From the NCBI RefSeq assembly GCF_017875955.1, contig NZ_JAGINK010000001.1, positions 4,370,501 through 4,434,500 on the forward strand: 64,000 bases of DNA, written 5' to 3'. Position 1 is the first letter of the stretch. Each line of letters opens with the position of its first letter. The position numbers were made by a program, and so were the translations under genes. The notes under the pieces were generated by a model. It was not told the DNA's origin, ran no database searches, and saw only the letters and a list, made by a program, of their open reading frames with translations. The stretch comes from Pseudomonas sp. BP8 (lineage in GTDB: Bacteria; Pseudomonadota; Gammaproteobacteria; Pseudomonadales; Pseudomonadaceae). Shown here in pieces: positions 18,683-27,497 of this stretch.

Positions 18683-19156
18683 AGCGGCGATGACCGCATT
18701 GCAGCTGGACCACAGCAGTGACAGAAGAAAAACTTAACCCATTTCTGAGATTTAGTGGGGGTAGCACGTTTTAGCTAAGCGCAGAGGGCAGTTCACTGCC
18801 AATCAGGGTAACGAAGCGTGCTGGGCAGATTGAATGGGGGGCCAAGTGGAGCGCAGTATTCCAATTGGTATTCCAACCAAAAATAAAAATCGATATTAAT
18901 CTTATGAATCAACATACTAAGCGGATTCAAATTACCCCGGCACGTGATGGATTCCAAAAGTAAAAGCACACATCCAGGCCAGTTAAGCATTCCATCCTAG
19001 AGACACGCGCGCAACTAACACCCTAGACCCGCCAGGCTCTTGATGGGCGTCAGATTGATCAGCTAGTAGGGATTTCAGAGATTTAGCCCTCTCGGGCTTT
19101 CTTATCTCATCCACAAGTGCAGAAACTCGAGTTATTCCTAAAACCTCAAACCCCAG
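18683..19156. other. gene-free island end next to tRNA-Pro
   Basis: No gene is supported in this stretch. It is partly AT-rich (about 18850-18920) and holds a small plus-strand hairpin with T-rich tail near 19085-19105 (AGCCCTCTCGGGCTTTCTT). As it lies against the 3' end of a tRNA gene it is the likely junction of the integrated island, but I see no second copy of the tRNA 3' end in the window. Confidence 0.45.
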
Positions 19157-19183
19157 AAACAACAAAACCACCCGAAGGTGGCT
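19157..19183 (-). terminator. terminator of tRNA-Pro
   Basis: On the minus strand GCCACC-TTCG-GGTGG is followed by TTTTGTTGTTT, just after the tRNA 3' end. Confidence 0.75.
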
Positions 19184-19198
19184 TAGTCGTTCAAATAA

Positions 19199-19275
19199 TG
19201 GTCGGGACGGAGTGATTCGAACACTCGACCCCTTGCACCCCATGCAAGTGCGCTACCGGGCTGCGCTACGCCCCG
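19199..19275 (-). tRNA. tRNA-Pro (anticodon GGG), CCA encoded
   Basis: The 77-nt cloverleaf has a CGGGGCG acceptor arm, an anticodon stem CTTGC/GCAAG around loop ATGGGGT, a TTCGAAT T-loop and an encoded 3' ACCA. The anticodon GGG reads CCC/CCU. Its 3' side faces the defence island, which fits use as an integration site. Confidence 0.95.
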
Positions 19276-19386
19276 ACTGGGCTTTGAAGCATGTTCTCAA
19301 TCTTGCCGAGAACGTTGAAGAATTTACCCTAACCTTTTGATTAATGAAAGCTTTTTTTCAAAAAACTTTCCACTCGTCGGATCAGC

Positions 19387-19743
19387 TCACTTCTTCAACA
19401 CCACCAGCACATCCTCCAACTCGACAATCATCTGCCGAATCATCTGCTTGTACTGGCTTGACTCATCCTTCACCTCATCACTGGAGAGCCGCAACCGCGC
19501 CCCGCCAATGGTGAACCCCTGGTCATACAGCAGCGCACGAATCTGGCGGATCATCAGCACGTCTTGCCGCTGATAATACCGCCGATTGCCCCGCCGCTTG
19601 ACCGGGTTGAGCTGAGGAAACTCTTGCTCCCAATACCGCAACACGTGCGGTTTTACTGCACAAAGCTCGCTGACTTCACCAATGGTGAAGTAGCGTTTGC
19701 CCGGTATGGGGGGCAGCTCGTCGTTATGGCTTGGTTCCAGCAT
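19387..19743 (-). CDS. MerR-family transcriptional regulator downstream of ihfA
   Basis: This 118-residue protein has the MerR helix-turn-helix at the N-terminus (YFTIGEVSELCAVKPHVLRY, then WEQEFPQLNPVKRRGNRRYY) and a short coiled helix at the C-terminus. It has no cysteine-rich or ligand domain. This conserved gene follows ihfA in pseudomonads; its ATG lies inside the ihfA 3' end (20-bp overlap), so it is co-translated with ihfA. Its target genes are not evident. Confidence 0.9.
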   Translation of the reverse strand: MLEPSHNDELPPIPGKRYFTIGEVSELCAVKPHVLRYWEQEFPQLNPVKRRGNRRYYQRQDVLMIRQIRALLYDQGFTIGGARLRLSSDEVKDESSQYKQMIRQMIVELEDVLVVLKK

Positions 19744-20026
19744 AGGCCTCTACCCGGGCTTTCAGCTTCTGCCCTGGACGAAAGGTGACGACGCGGCGTG
19801 CGGTGATCGGGATCTCTTCCCCTGTCTTGGGGTTGCGGCCCGGCCGCTGGCGTTTGTCGCGAAGGTCGAAGTTGCCGAAACCGGACAACTTGACCTGCTC
19901 GTTGTCTTCAAGCGCGTGGCGGATCTCTTCGAAAAACAACTCGACGAGTTCCTTCGCCTCTCGCTTGTTGAGCCCCAGCTCCTCGTACAGCCTTTCGGCC
20001 ATCTCAGCTTTCGTCAGAGCACCCAT
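19724..20026 (-). CDS. ihfA: Integration host factor subunit alpha
   Basis: This 100-residue DNA-bending protein has the HU/IHF signature GFGNFDLRDKRQRPGRNPKTGE at about 46-67 and the start MGALTKAEMAERLYEELGLN. It pairs with IhfB to bend DNA in replication, recombination and sigma-54 transcription. It starts 4 bp after the pheT stop, the conserved pheS-pheT-ihfA arrangement of gammaproteobacteria. Confidence 0.98.
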   Translation of the reverse strand: MGALTKAEMAERLYEELGLNKREAKELVELFFEEIRHALEDNEQVKLSGFGNFDLRDKRQRPGRNPKTGEEIPITARRVVTFRPGQKLKARVEAYAGTKP

Positions 20027-20030
20027 GCCG

Positions 20031-22412
20031 TTATTTCCTTAACGTGGTGTTCAACCTTTGTTCGAGCGAGGTGAGGATCAATTGCAGGGTGGCATTCACC
20101 TCATCGTCATTAAGAGTGCGCGATGGATGCTGCCAGGTCAAGCCGACCGCCAGGCTTTTTCTATCAGGATCAATGCCTTTACCCTGGTAGACATCAAACA
20201 GCCTGAGGTCTGTGAGCCATTCGCCTGCATTGTCACGAATTAATTCAAGCACCGCACTCGACGCGACATCACGGCCTGCGATCAACGCCAGGTCACGTCG
20301 CGTTTCGGGGAACTTGGACAGTTCGCTGAACTTCGGCAGGCTGCCTTCGACGACGTCTTCGAGTACCAACTCGAACACGAATACCGGGCGGTCCAGGTCG
20401 AGGGTCTTGGCGAGCTCTGGGTGGAGGGCGCCGAGGTAGCCGACTTCCTTACCGTTGCGCTCGATGCGGGCGGTCTGGCCGGGGTGCAGGGCTGGGTGCT
20501 TGCCGGCAACGAAGGTGAATTCGTTGAGGGCGCCGGAGTAGCCAAGCAGTGCTTCCACATCTGCCTTGACGTCGAAGAAGTCGATGCCATCACGGGCGTT
20601 GGCCCAGCCTTCCGGCAGGCGGGTGCCGGTGACGACGCCGGCGATCATCGGCTGCTGCTTGAGGTTGCCGAGTTGGCCGACGAAGCGCTGGCCGCTCTCG
20701 AACAGGCGGACGCGGTCCTGCTGGCGGTTGAGGTTGTGCTGCAGGGCTTTGACCAGGCCCGGCCACAGCGAGGCGCGCATGGCGGCCATGTCGCTGGAGA
20801 TCGGGTTGGCCAGCAGCAGCGGCTCGACGCCAGGGCTGAACAGCTCGAACAGTTTCGGGTCGATGAAGCTGTAGGTGATGGCTTCCTGGTAACCACGGGC
20901 CACCAGCAGGCGGCGCAGGGTCGGCAGCTCGCCGCGGGCTTCCGGGGCGGCTTTCGGCGCCAGGCGGGCTTGCGGGTAGCGAACCGGCAGGTGGTTGTAG
21001 CCGTACAGGCGGGCCAGCTCTTCGATCAGGTCGACTTCGAGGCTGATGTCGAAGCGGTGGCTTGGGACGGTGACGGTCCACTGCCCTTCACCACTGCGGG
21101 TGGTGGTCAGCTCGAGGGCGTTGAGCAGTTGCTCGACCTGGGCTGGGTCCATCTCCATGCCGAGCATCTGGGTGATGCGTTCGGCGCGCAGGGTGATCGG
21201 TTCGATCTTCGGCAGGTGCTGCTCGCTGACGCTCTCGATGATCGGGCCAGCTTCGCCGCCGACAATCTCCAGCACCAGGGCGGTTGCGCGCTCCATGGCT
21301 TCGCGGGCCAGGTGGGCGTCGACGCCGCGCTCGTAGCGGTGCGAGGCGTCGGTGTGCAGGCCGTAGGAACGGGCCTTGCCAGCGACAGAAATCGGCTCGA
21401 AGAAGGCGCTCTCAAGGAACAGGTCGCGGGTCTTCTCGGTGTTGACGCCGCTGTGCTCGCCACCCATCACGCCGGCGATGGCCAGGGCGCGGGTGTGGTC
21501 GGCGATGACCAGGGTGTCGTCACGCAGGGCGACTTCCTGACCGTCGAGCAGGACGATCTTCTCGCCCTCTTCGGCCATCCGCACGCGGATGCCGCCGTTG
21601 ATTTCGGCGAGGTCGAAGGCGTGCATCGGCTGGCCGAGCTCGAGCATCACGTAGTTGGTGATGTCGACGGCGGCGTCGATGCTGCGCACGTCGGAGCGGC
21701 GCAGGCGCTCGACCAGCCATAGCGGGCTTGGCTTGGACAGGTCGACGTTGCGGATCACGCGGCCGAGGTAGCGTGGGCACGCGGCCGGAGCGGAGACTTC
21801 GACCGAGCGCACTTCGTCATGCGCAGCCGGCACGGCCGGTACGACCGGGCGAGTGACCGGGACGTCGTACAGGGCGCTGACATCGCGGGCCAGGCCGGCC
21901 AGCGACAGGCAATCGCCGCGGTTCGGGGTCAGGCCGATCTCGATGCTGGCGTCGTCGAGATTGAGGTACTGGCGAATGTCTTCGCCTACCGGGGCGTCGG
22001 CAGCCAGTTCGAGCAGGCCGTCGTTTTCTTCGCTGATCTGCAGTTCAGCCGCCGAGCAGAGCATGCCGAACGACTCGACGCCGCGCAGCTTGGCCTTCTT
22101 GATCTTGAAGTCGCCGGGCAGTTCGGCGCCGATCATGGCGAACGGGATCTTGATGCCCGGGCGCGCATTGGGGGCGCCGCAGACGACCTGGAAGGTCTCC
22201 TGGCCGTTGCTGACCTGGCAGACGCGCAGCTTGTCGGCGTCGGGGTGCTGCTCGGTGCTCAGGACTTCGCCAACGACGATGCCGCTGAACTGGCCAGCCG
22301 CCGGGGTGACGCTGTCGACTTCGAGGCCGGCCATGGACAGACGAGCGACCAGCTCGTCACGGGAGACTTGCGGGTTGACCCAACCGCGCAGCCACTGTTC
22401 ACTGAATTTCAT
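20031..22412 (-). CDS. pheT: Phenylalanyl-tRNA synthetase beta subunit
   Basis: This 793-residue subunit has the N-terminal tRNA-binding fold (GIVVGEVLSTEQHPDADKLR), the B3/B4 editing region, B5, and the C-terminal ferredoxin-like anticodon-binding domain ending TLNDDEVNATLQLILTSLEQ. With PheS it charges tRNA-Phe in the cytoplasm as an alpha2-beta2 enzyme. It lies 33 bp downstream of pheS. Long open frames on the opposite strand here are codon-bias shadows. Confidence 0.98.
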   Translation of the reverse strand: MKFSEQWLRGWVNPQVSRDELVARLSMAGLEVDSVTPAAGQFSGIVVGEVLSTEQHPDADKLRVCQVSNGQETFQVVCGAPNARPGIKIPFAMIGAELPGDFKIKKAKLRGVESFGMLCSAAELQISEENDGLLELAADAPVGEDIRQYLNLDDASIEIGLTPNRGDCLSLAGLARDVSALYDVPVTRPVVPAVPAAHDEVRSVEVSAPAACPRYLGRVIRNVDLSKPSPLWLVERLRRSDVRSIDAAVDITNYVMLELGQPMHAFDLAEINGGIRVRMAEEGEKIVLLDGQEVALRDDTLVIADHTRALAIAGVMGGEHSGVNTEKTRDLFLESAFFEPISVAGKARSYGLHTDASHRYERGVDAHLAREAMERATALVLEIVGGEAGPIIESVSEQHLPKIEPITLRAERITQMLGMEMDPAQVEQLLNALELTTTRSGEGQWTVTVPSHRFDISLEVDLIEELARLYGYNHLPVRYPQARLAPKAAPEARGELPTLRRLLVARGYQEAITYSFIDPKLFELFSPGVEPLLLANPISSDMAAMRASLWPGLVKALQHNLNRQQDRVRLFESGQRFVGQLGNLKQQPMIAGVVTGTRLPEGWANARDGIDFFDVKADVEALLGYSGALNEFTFVAGKHPALHPGQTARIERNGKEVGYLGALHPELAKTLDLDRPVFVFELVLEDVVEGSLPKFSELSKFPETRRDLALIAGRDVASSAVLELIRDNAGEWLTDLRLFDVYQGKGIDPDRKSLAVGLTWQHPSRTLNDDEVNATLQLILTSLEQRLNTTLRK

Positions 22413-22445
22413 GCTGTTCTCCTGAAAATTGCGTCGAGGTGTGGC

Positions 22446-23462
22446 CTAGCGGAATTGCGCCAGGAACCGCAGGTCGTTGTCGAAGAACAGACGCAAATCG
22501 TTGACGCCGTAGCGCAGCATGGCCAGGCGCTCGGCGCCCATGCCGAAGGCGAAGCCTTGGAACTCTTCAGGGTCGATGCCGGACATGCGCAGCACGTTCG
22601 GGTGGACCATGCCGCAGCCCATGACTTCGAGCCAGCCGGTCTGCTTGCAGACGCGACAGCCCTTGCCGGAACACATCACGCACTGGATATCGACTTCAGC
22701 GGACGGCTCGGTGAAGGGGAAGAACGATGGACGGAAACGCACGTCCAGTTGCTTCTCGAAGAACACCCGCAGGAATTCTTCGATGGTGCCCTTGAGGTCG
22801 GCAAAGTTGATATCGCGATCGATCAGCAGGCCTTCGACCTGGTGGAACATCGGCGAGTGGGTGATATCCGAGTCGCAGCGGTAGACGCGGCCCGGGCAGA
22901 CAATGCGGATCGGCGGCTGGGTCGACTCCATGGTCCGTACCTGTACCGGCGAGGTGTGGGTACGCAGCAGCATGTTGGCATTGAAGTAGAAGGTGTCGTG
23001 CATCGCCCGGGCCGGGTGGTGGCCGGGGATGTTGAGCGCTTCGAAGTTGTGGTAGTCGTCTTCGACCTCAGGGCCTTCGGCGATGCCGTAGCCGATGTGG
23101 GTGAAGAACTGCTCGATGCGCTCGAGAGTACGGGTGATCGGGTGCAGGCCACCGGTGGTCTGGCCACGACCTGGGAGGGTCACATCAATGCATTCGGCGG
23201 CCAGGCGAGCGCTGAGCTCGGCCTCTTCAAAGGCTGCCTTGCGTGCGTTGAGCACTACGGTGACGCGTTCCTTGGCGTCGTTGATCAGCGCACCGACCTT
23301 GGGGCGCTCTTCGGCTGGCAGGTTGCCCAGGGTCTTCATCACCTGGGTCAGCTCGCCCTTCTTGCCGAGAAATTGAACCCGGATCTGTTCCAGGGCATTG
23401 ATGTCTTCAGCGCGCTCCACGGCTTCCAGGGCTTGGGAGACCAGCGCATCCAGGTTTTCCAT
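22446..23462 (-). CDS. pheS: Phenylalanyl-tRNA synthetase alpha subunit
   Basis: This 338-residue class II synthetase subunit has an N-terminal coiled coil, motif 2 (MHDTFYFNANMLLRTHTSPV), and motif 3 near the C-terminus (GFAFGMGAERLAMLRYGVND). A GGAG precedes the ATG at 23462. Just upstream on the same strand is a 13-bp hairpin that could terminate or attenuate transcription before pheS. Confidence 0.98.
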   Translation of the reverse strand: MENLDALVSQALEAVERAEDINALEQIRVQFLGKKGELTQVMKTLGNLPAEERPKVGALINDAKERVTVVLNARKAAFEEAELSARLAAECIDVTLPGRGQTTGGLHPITRTLERIEQFFTHIGYGIAEGPEVEDDYHNFEALNIPGHHPARAMHDTFYFNANMLLRTHTSPVQVRTMESTQPPIRIVCPGRVYRCDSDITHSPMFHQVEGLLIDRDINFADLKGTIEEFLRVFFEKQLDVRFRPSFFPFTEPSAEVDIQCVMCSGKGCRVCKQTGWLEVMGCGMVHPNVLRMSGIDPEEFQGFAFGMGAERLAMLRYGVNDLRLFFDNDLRFLAQFR

Positions 23463-23480
23463 GTACAGACTCCAGATACG

Positions 23481-23516
23481 AAAATAGGGGAAGAGCTTTG
23501 AAGGCTCTTCCCCTAT
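23481..23516 (-). terminator. terminator or attenuator hairpin before pheS
   Basis: A perfect 13-bp stem (ATAGGGGAAGAGC paired with GCTCTTCCCCTAT, 7-nt loop) is followed on the minus strand by TTTCG. It lies between rplT and the pheS start, so it either ends the thrS-rplT transcript or controls read-through into pheST. I find no Phe-rich leader peptide before it. Confidence 0.7.
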
Positions 23517-23571
23517 CGATGACGTTCAACACCCAGCGGCGCGAGCGCCGCCGGATGATTGTCGTGGGTAC

Positions 23572-23928
23572 TTAAGCCAGAACGGCTTTAGCTTTCTCGA
23601 CAATCGCAGCAAACGCCGCTTTTTCGTTCACTGCCAGGTCAGCCAGAACTTTGCGGTCGATTTCGATCGACGCTTTTTTCAGGCCAGCGATCAGGCGGCT
23701 GTACGACAGACCGTTGACGCGAGCACCAGCGTTGATACGAGCGATCCACAGAGCGCGGAACTGACGTTTTTTCTGGCGACGGTCACGGTAGGCGTATTGA
23801 CCAGCCTTGATGACAGCCTGCTTGGCAACACGGAATACGCGCGAACGTGCACCGTAGTAGCCTTTGGCCAGTTTCAGAATTTTCTTGTGACGCTTACGAG
23901 CGATTACGCCGCGCTTTACACGAGCCAT
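23572..23928 (-). CDS. rplT: 50S ribosomal protein L20
   Basis: This 118-residue basic protein (MARVKRGVIARKRHKKILKL, and AKGYYGARSRVFRVAKQAVI) is normal in length. L20 binds 23S rRNA early in 50S assembly and, in E. coli, represses translation of its own operon. It follows rpmI by 27 bp. Confidence 0.98.
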   Translation of the reverse strand: MARVKRGVIARKRHKKILKLAKGYYGARSRVFRVAKQAVIKAGQYAYRDRRQKKRQFRALWIARINAGARVNGLSYSRLIAGLKKASIEIDRKVLADLAVNEKAAFAAIVEKAKAVLA

Positions 23929-23955
23929 GAGTAATTTCCTCTATCTAGACCAGAA

Positions 23956-24150
23956 TTAACGAACGCGCAGCATGCGCGCGACTTTTGCCACGTCAGACGG
24001 GTGCAGCAGGCTGCTACCACGCAGTTGACGCTTACGCTTAGTCGACATTTTGGTCAGGATGTGGCTCTTGAAAGCGTGCTTGTGCTTGAAGCCGGAAGCA
24101 GTTTTCAGGAAACGCTTCGCTGCACCGCTCTTGGTTTTCATTTTTGGCAT
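23956..24150 (-). CDS. rpmI: 50S ribosomal protein L35
   Basis: This 64-residue basic protein starts MPKMKTKSGAAKRFLKTASG and ends KVARMLRVR. The upstream in-frame start at 24189 is rejected because the family starts at MPKMKT. It lies 59 bp after infC in the conserved infC-rpmI-rplT order. Confidence 0.98.
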   Translation of the reverse strand: MPKMKTKSGAAKRFLKTASGFKHKHAFKSHILTKMSTKRKRQLRGSSLLHPSDVAKVARMLRVR

Positions 24151-24209
24151 GTTCGGAACTCCGCATTGGGTGGATAAACATAACTGCAAGGCCTGCCGTG
24201 CCCTGGTAG

Positions 24210-24755
24210 TTATTTCTTCTTCTTGGGGGCGATGACCATCATAAGCTGGCGTCCTTCCATCTTCGGATGCTGTTCAACGGTGCCGTATTCAATCAGGTCA
24301 GCTTCAACCCGCTTCAACAGCTCCATGCCCAGCTCCTGGTGGGCCATCTCACGACCACGGAATCTCAGAGAGATCTTGGCCTTGTCCCCATCACTAAGGA
24401 AACGTATCAGGTTGCGTAGTTTTACCTGATAATCCCCATCCTCCGTCCCTGGACGAAACTTGATTTCTTTGATCTGGATGATCTTCTGGTTCTTCTTCGC
24501 CGCAGCCTGCTGCTTTTTCTTCTCGAACAGGCTTTTGCCGTAGTCCAAGACCTTGCAGACAGGGGGTACAGCGTCAGCAGAAATCTCTACCAGATCCAGC
24601 TTCGCTTCTTCAGCGATACGAAGCGCTTCTTCGATCGAGACGATGCCCAGCTGCTCACCGTCAGCACCAATTAACCGAACCTCGCGTGCCGAGATATTCT
24701 CGTTGATCGGGGCCTTCGGTGCAGCTCGTTTATCGTTTCTCATATCACGCTTAAT
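24210..24755 (-). CDS. infC: Translation initiation factor IF-3, probable AUU start
   Basis: This 181-residue IF3 has the N-terminal domain (INENISAREVRLIGADGEQL) and the C-terminal domain with FRGREMAHQELGMELL, ending MVIAPKKKK. IF3 keeps ribosomal subunits apart and checks the initiator codon. I place the start at ATT (24755-24753): GGAG (24767-24764) is 8 nt from it but only 2 nt from the ATG at 24761, which overlaps the thrS stop. An AUU start is the known basis of IF3 autoregulation in E. coli. If the ATG were used, two residues would be added. Confidence 0.92.
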   Translation of the reverse strand: MKRDMRNDKRAAPKAPINENISAREVRLIGADGEQLGIVSIEEALRIAEEAKLDLVEISADAVPPVCKVLDYGKSLFEKKKQQAAAKKNQKIIQIKEIKFRPGTEDGDYQVKLRNLIRFLSDGDKAKISLRFRGREMAHQELGMELLKRVEADLIEYGTVEQHPKMEGRQLMMVIAPKKKK

Positions 24756-24760
24756 AGTCA

Positions 24761-26683
24761 TTACTCCGATTCTTGGCGACCACGCCGGGAAACCGCATGC
24801 GCGAGGAGCTCAGCAAATTGGGCGACGGGCATGGAGCCCAGGTCTGCGCCTTCGCGAGTACGCACAGCGACGGTTTGCGTTTCGACTTCACGGTCCCCTA
24901 TAACCAAAAGGAACGGGACCTTGAGCAAAGTATGCTCGCGGATTTTAAAGCCGATCTTCTCATTTCTCAAGTCGGACTTGGCACGGAAACCGCTATTGGT
25001 CAGGTTTTTTTCCACCTCGAGGGCAAAATCGGCCTGTTTGTCGGTGATATTCATGATCACCGCCTGGGTTGGCGCCAGCCAAGCTGGGAACACACCGGCG
25101 TAGTGCTCGATGAGCATGCCGATGAAACGTTCGAACGAACCGAGGATGGCGCGGTGCAGCATTACCGGACGCTTGCGGGCGTTGTCTTCGGCAATGTAGC
25201 TGGCGTCCAGACGCTCAGGCAGGTTCGGATCGTACTGCAGGGTACCACACTGCCAGTTACGGCCGAGGCAGTCACGCAGGGTGAATTCGATCTTCGGACC
25301 GTAGAAGGCGCCCTCGCCCGGCTGGTATTCCCACTCCAGGCCCGACTCGTTGAGGGCGTCGGCCAGGGCGGTTTCGGCGCGGTCCCACAGCTCTTCGGAG
25401 CCTACGCGCTTGGCCGGACGGGTCGACAGCTTCATGGCGACATCAGTGAAACCGAAGTCTTTATAGACGTCGAGGGTCAGCTTGATGAAGTCGGCGGCTT
25501 CTTTCTTGACCTGATCTTCGGTGCAGAAGATGTGCGCGTCGTCCTGGACGAAGCCACGCACGCGCATGATGCCGTGCAAGGCGCCGGACGGCTCGTTACG
25601 GTGGCAGGCACCGAACTCGGCAAGGCGCAGTGGCAGGTCGCGGTACGACTTCAGGCCCTGGTTGAACACCTGCACGTGGCACGGGCAGTTCATCGGCTTG
25701 ACCGCGTAGTCACGGCTTTCCGACGAGGTGGTGAACATGTTTTCGGCGTAGTTCGACCAGTGGCCGGAGCGCTCCCAGAGGATGCGGTCGACGACTTGCG
25801 GGGTCTTGATCTCGAGGTAGCCGTTGATGCGCTGAATGGTGCGCATGTACTGCTCGAGCACCTGGTAGACCGTCCAGCCGTTCGGGTGCCAGAAGACCAT
25901 GCCTGGCGCTTCTTCCTGAAGGTGGAACAGGTCGAGCTGCTTGCCGATCTTGCGGTGGTCGCGTTTTTCGGCTTCTTCGATGCGCTGGATGTAGGCCGCC
26001 AGCTGCTTCTTGTCAGCCCAGGCGGTGCCGTACACACGTTGCAGCTGCTCGTTCTTGGCATCGCCGCGCCAGTAGGCGCCGGACAGCTTGGTCAGCTTGA
26101 ATGCCTTGAGGAAGCGGGTGTTCGGCACGTGCGGGCCGCGGCACATGTCGACGTATTCTTCGTGGTAGTACAGGCCCATGGCCTGTTCATCCGGCATGTC
26201 TTCGACCAGGCGCAGCTTGTAGTCTTCGCCACGGTTCTGGAACACGTCGATGACTTCGGCGCGCGGGGTCATCTTCTTGACGACGTCGTAGTCCTTCTCG
26301 ATCAGCTGCTGCATGCGCTTTTCGATGGCGGCGAGGTCGTCCGGGGTGAAGGGACGCTCGTAGGCGATGTCGTAATAGAAGCCTTCGTCGATCACCGGGC
26401 CGATGACCATCTTGGCGGTCGGATACAGCTGCTTCACCGCGTGGCCGATCAGGTGGGCGCACGAGTGACGGATGATCTCCAGTCCCTCTTCATCTTTAGG
26501 GGTGATGATCTGCAGGGTGGCATCGTGGGTGATCAGATCACACGCATCGACCAGTTTGCCGTCGACTTTACCGGCCAGGGTGGCTTTGGCCAGGCCTGCG
26601 CCAATAGAAGCAGCGACTTCGGCTACGGATACGGCGTGATCGAACGAACGTTGACTGCCATCGGGAAGAGTAATGGTGGGCAT
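24761..26683 (-). CDS. thrS: Threonyl-tRNA synthetase
   Basis: This 640-residue class II enzyme starts with an N-terminal TGS domain (MPTITLPDGSQRSFDHAVSV). The editing domain carries HSCAHLIGHA, followed by the catalytic core with MNCPCHVQVFN (zinc ligand cysteine) and RVRGFVQDDAHIFC, then an anticodon-binding end. GGAGG before the ATG at 26683 fixes the start; the further in-frame start at 26716 would add 11 atypical residues. It heads the thrS-infC-rpmI-rplT operon. Confidence 0.98.
   Translation of the reverse strand: MPTITLPDGSQRSFDHAVSVAEVAASIGAGLAKATLAGKVDGKLVDACDLITHDATLQIITPKDEEGLEIIRHSCAHLIGHAVKQLYPTAKMVIGPVIDEGFYYDIAYERPFTPDDLAAIEKRMQQLIEKDYDVVKKMTPRAEVIDVFQNRGEDYKLRLVEDMPDEQAMGLYYHEEYVDMCRGPHVPNTRFLKAFKLTKLSGAYWRGDAKNEQLQRVYGTAWADKKQLAAYIQRIEEAEKRDHRKIGKQLDLFHLQEEAPGMVFWHPNGWTVYQVLEQYMRTIQRINGYLEIKTPQVVDRILWERSGHWSNYAENMFTTSSESRDYAVKPMNCPCHVQVFNQGLKSYRDLPLRLAEFGACHRNEPSGALHGIMRVRGFVQDDAHIFCTEDQVKKEAADFIKLTLDVYKDFGFTDVAMKLSTRPAKRVGSEELWDRAETALADALNESGLEWEYQPGEGAFYGPKIEFTLRDCLGRNWQCGTLQYDPNLPERLDASYIAEDNARKRPVMLHRAILGSFERFIGMLIEHYAGVFPAWLAPTQAVIMNITDKQADFALEVEKNLTNSGFRAKSDLRNEKIGFKIREHTLLKVPFLLVIGDREVETQTVAVRTREGADLGSMPVAQFAELLAHAVSRRGRQESE
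24764..24767 (-). promoter_or_regulatory. infC ribosome binding site that favours the AUU start
   Basis: GGAG on the minus strand lies inside the last codons of thrS. Its spacing is 8 nt to ATT (normal) and 2 nt to ATG (too short). Confidence 0.7.
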
Positions 26684-27032
26684 GGCGCCTCCTCTCCTAG
26701 TGGTGACCCCTACCAAAGGTCACGTGGGTTGGGATGAGCCAGTACAAGATCCGACCTGCCTTCCCGCGGGAGAAGCCTGCCTCACAGTGGCAGAAGCCTT
26801 TCGGCTTGCCAGGGACGAACCAGAGTGACTGGAAATAAAAGTGCTGGAAATAAAAAGCGGATGCGGGCCGTACACGGCCAATCGCAAGCCGAGCATGCTA
26901 GCACGCGGGTTGCACCCCAGGCAGAAATATTTGGCCTGTGCGTTTTGCGGGTGAACTTGTGCGGAAAAATGCCTATCAGACTTTCTGAGGCATCCTACTC
27001 TTTATGACACCTAACCCAAGGAGTGTCTGGTT
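26684..27032. other. divergent intergenic region with thrS leader
   Basis: The stretch separates thrS (minus) from a small secreted protein (plus). The minus-strand leader can fold into several GC hairpins (for example GGCCGTGTACGGCC near 26865-26880), compatible with translational control of thrS as in E. coli, but I cannot identify an operator. The start of the plus gene is preceded by AAGGAG. Confidence 0.4.
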
Positions 27033-27335
27033 ATGCGATTTCCGTCTCTTCTGGCCCTGACTGCCGCTGGCGCCCTGCTGCTGCCCCTGGCCGCGACCGC
27101 TGGCGATTTCCCGGCCGGCAAGGAAGCTGCCTATATGACTCAATGCCAGCAGGTGGCTACCGGCCAGGGCGTAGACGCCGCCACGGCGAAAAATCACTGC
27201 ACCTGCGGTGCAACGGCCATCAAGAAAAATTTCACTGACGAGGAAATCAAGGACCTCGATAGCAAGGATGGGGTCGACGCCAAGCTGATGCAGAAGGCGC
27301 AAAGCGTGGTTCAGACGGCCTGCAAGGCCAAGTAA
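27033..27335 (+). CDS. small secreted protein of unknown function
   Basis: This 100-residue protein has a clear signal peptide (MRFPSLLALTAAGALLLPLA, cleavage probably after ATAG/ATA near 22-24). The mature part has four cysteines (MTQCQQ, HCTCGA and TACKAK) that could form two disulfides. AAGGAG lies 9 nt before the ATG. I recognise it only as a conserved periplasmic pseudomonad protein without known role. Confidence 0.85.
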   Translation: MRFPSLLALTAAGALLLPLAATAGDFPAGKEAAYMTQCQQVATGQGVDAATAKNHCTCGATAIKKNFTDEEIKDLDSKDGVDAKLMQKAQSVVQTACKAK

Positions 27336-27497
27336 ACCGGCGATTTTGCGGGCTGCGGCATTTTTATTTGCGTTGGATCAGCAGAAACCGAATGTAAAAG
27401 GCGCGACATCCGCAGAATTAGACTATGATGTACCAGGCGCTCGTAGCTTCGGCCGCATCAGCACCGATAAAAAATCATGTTTCTGGAGATTCACCCC

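Noticed and set aside
18750..19200. second attachment-site copy of the tRNA-Pro 3' end
   Set aside because: I looked for the T-arm and acceptor sequence (GTCGGGACGGAGTGATTCG) elsewhere in positions 1-19198 and did not see it; it may be left of the window.
18983..19243. 86-codon minus-strand frame
   Set aside because: It runs through most of tRNA-Pro and the terminator.
20421..23501. long plus-strand open frames opposite pheT and pheS
   Set aside because: They are antisense shadows of two certain genes.
24773..26737. 654-codon plus-strand open frame opposite thrS
   Set aside because: It is exactly antisense to thrS, with low-complexity Val/Gly/Asp composition from GC-rich codon use; no motif or ribosome site.
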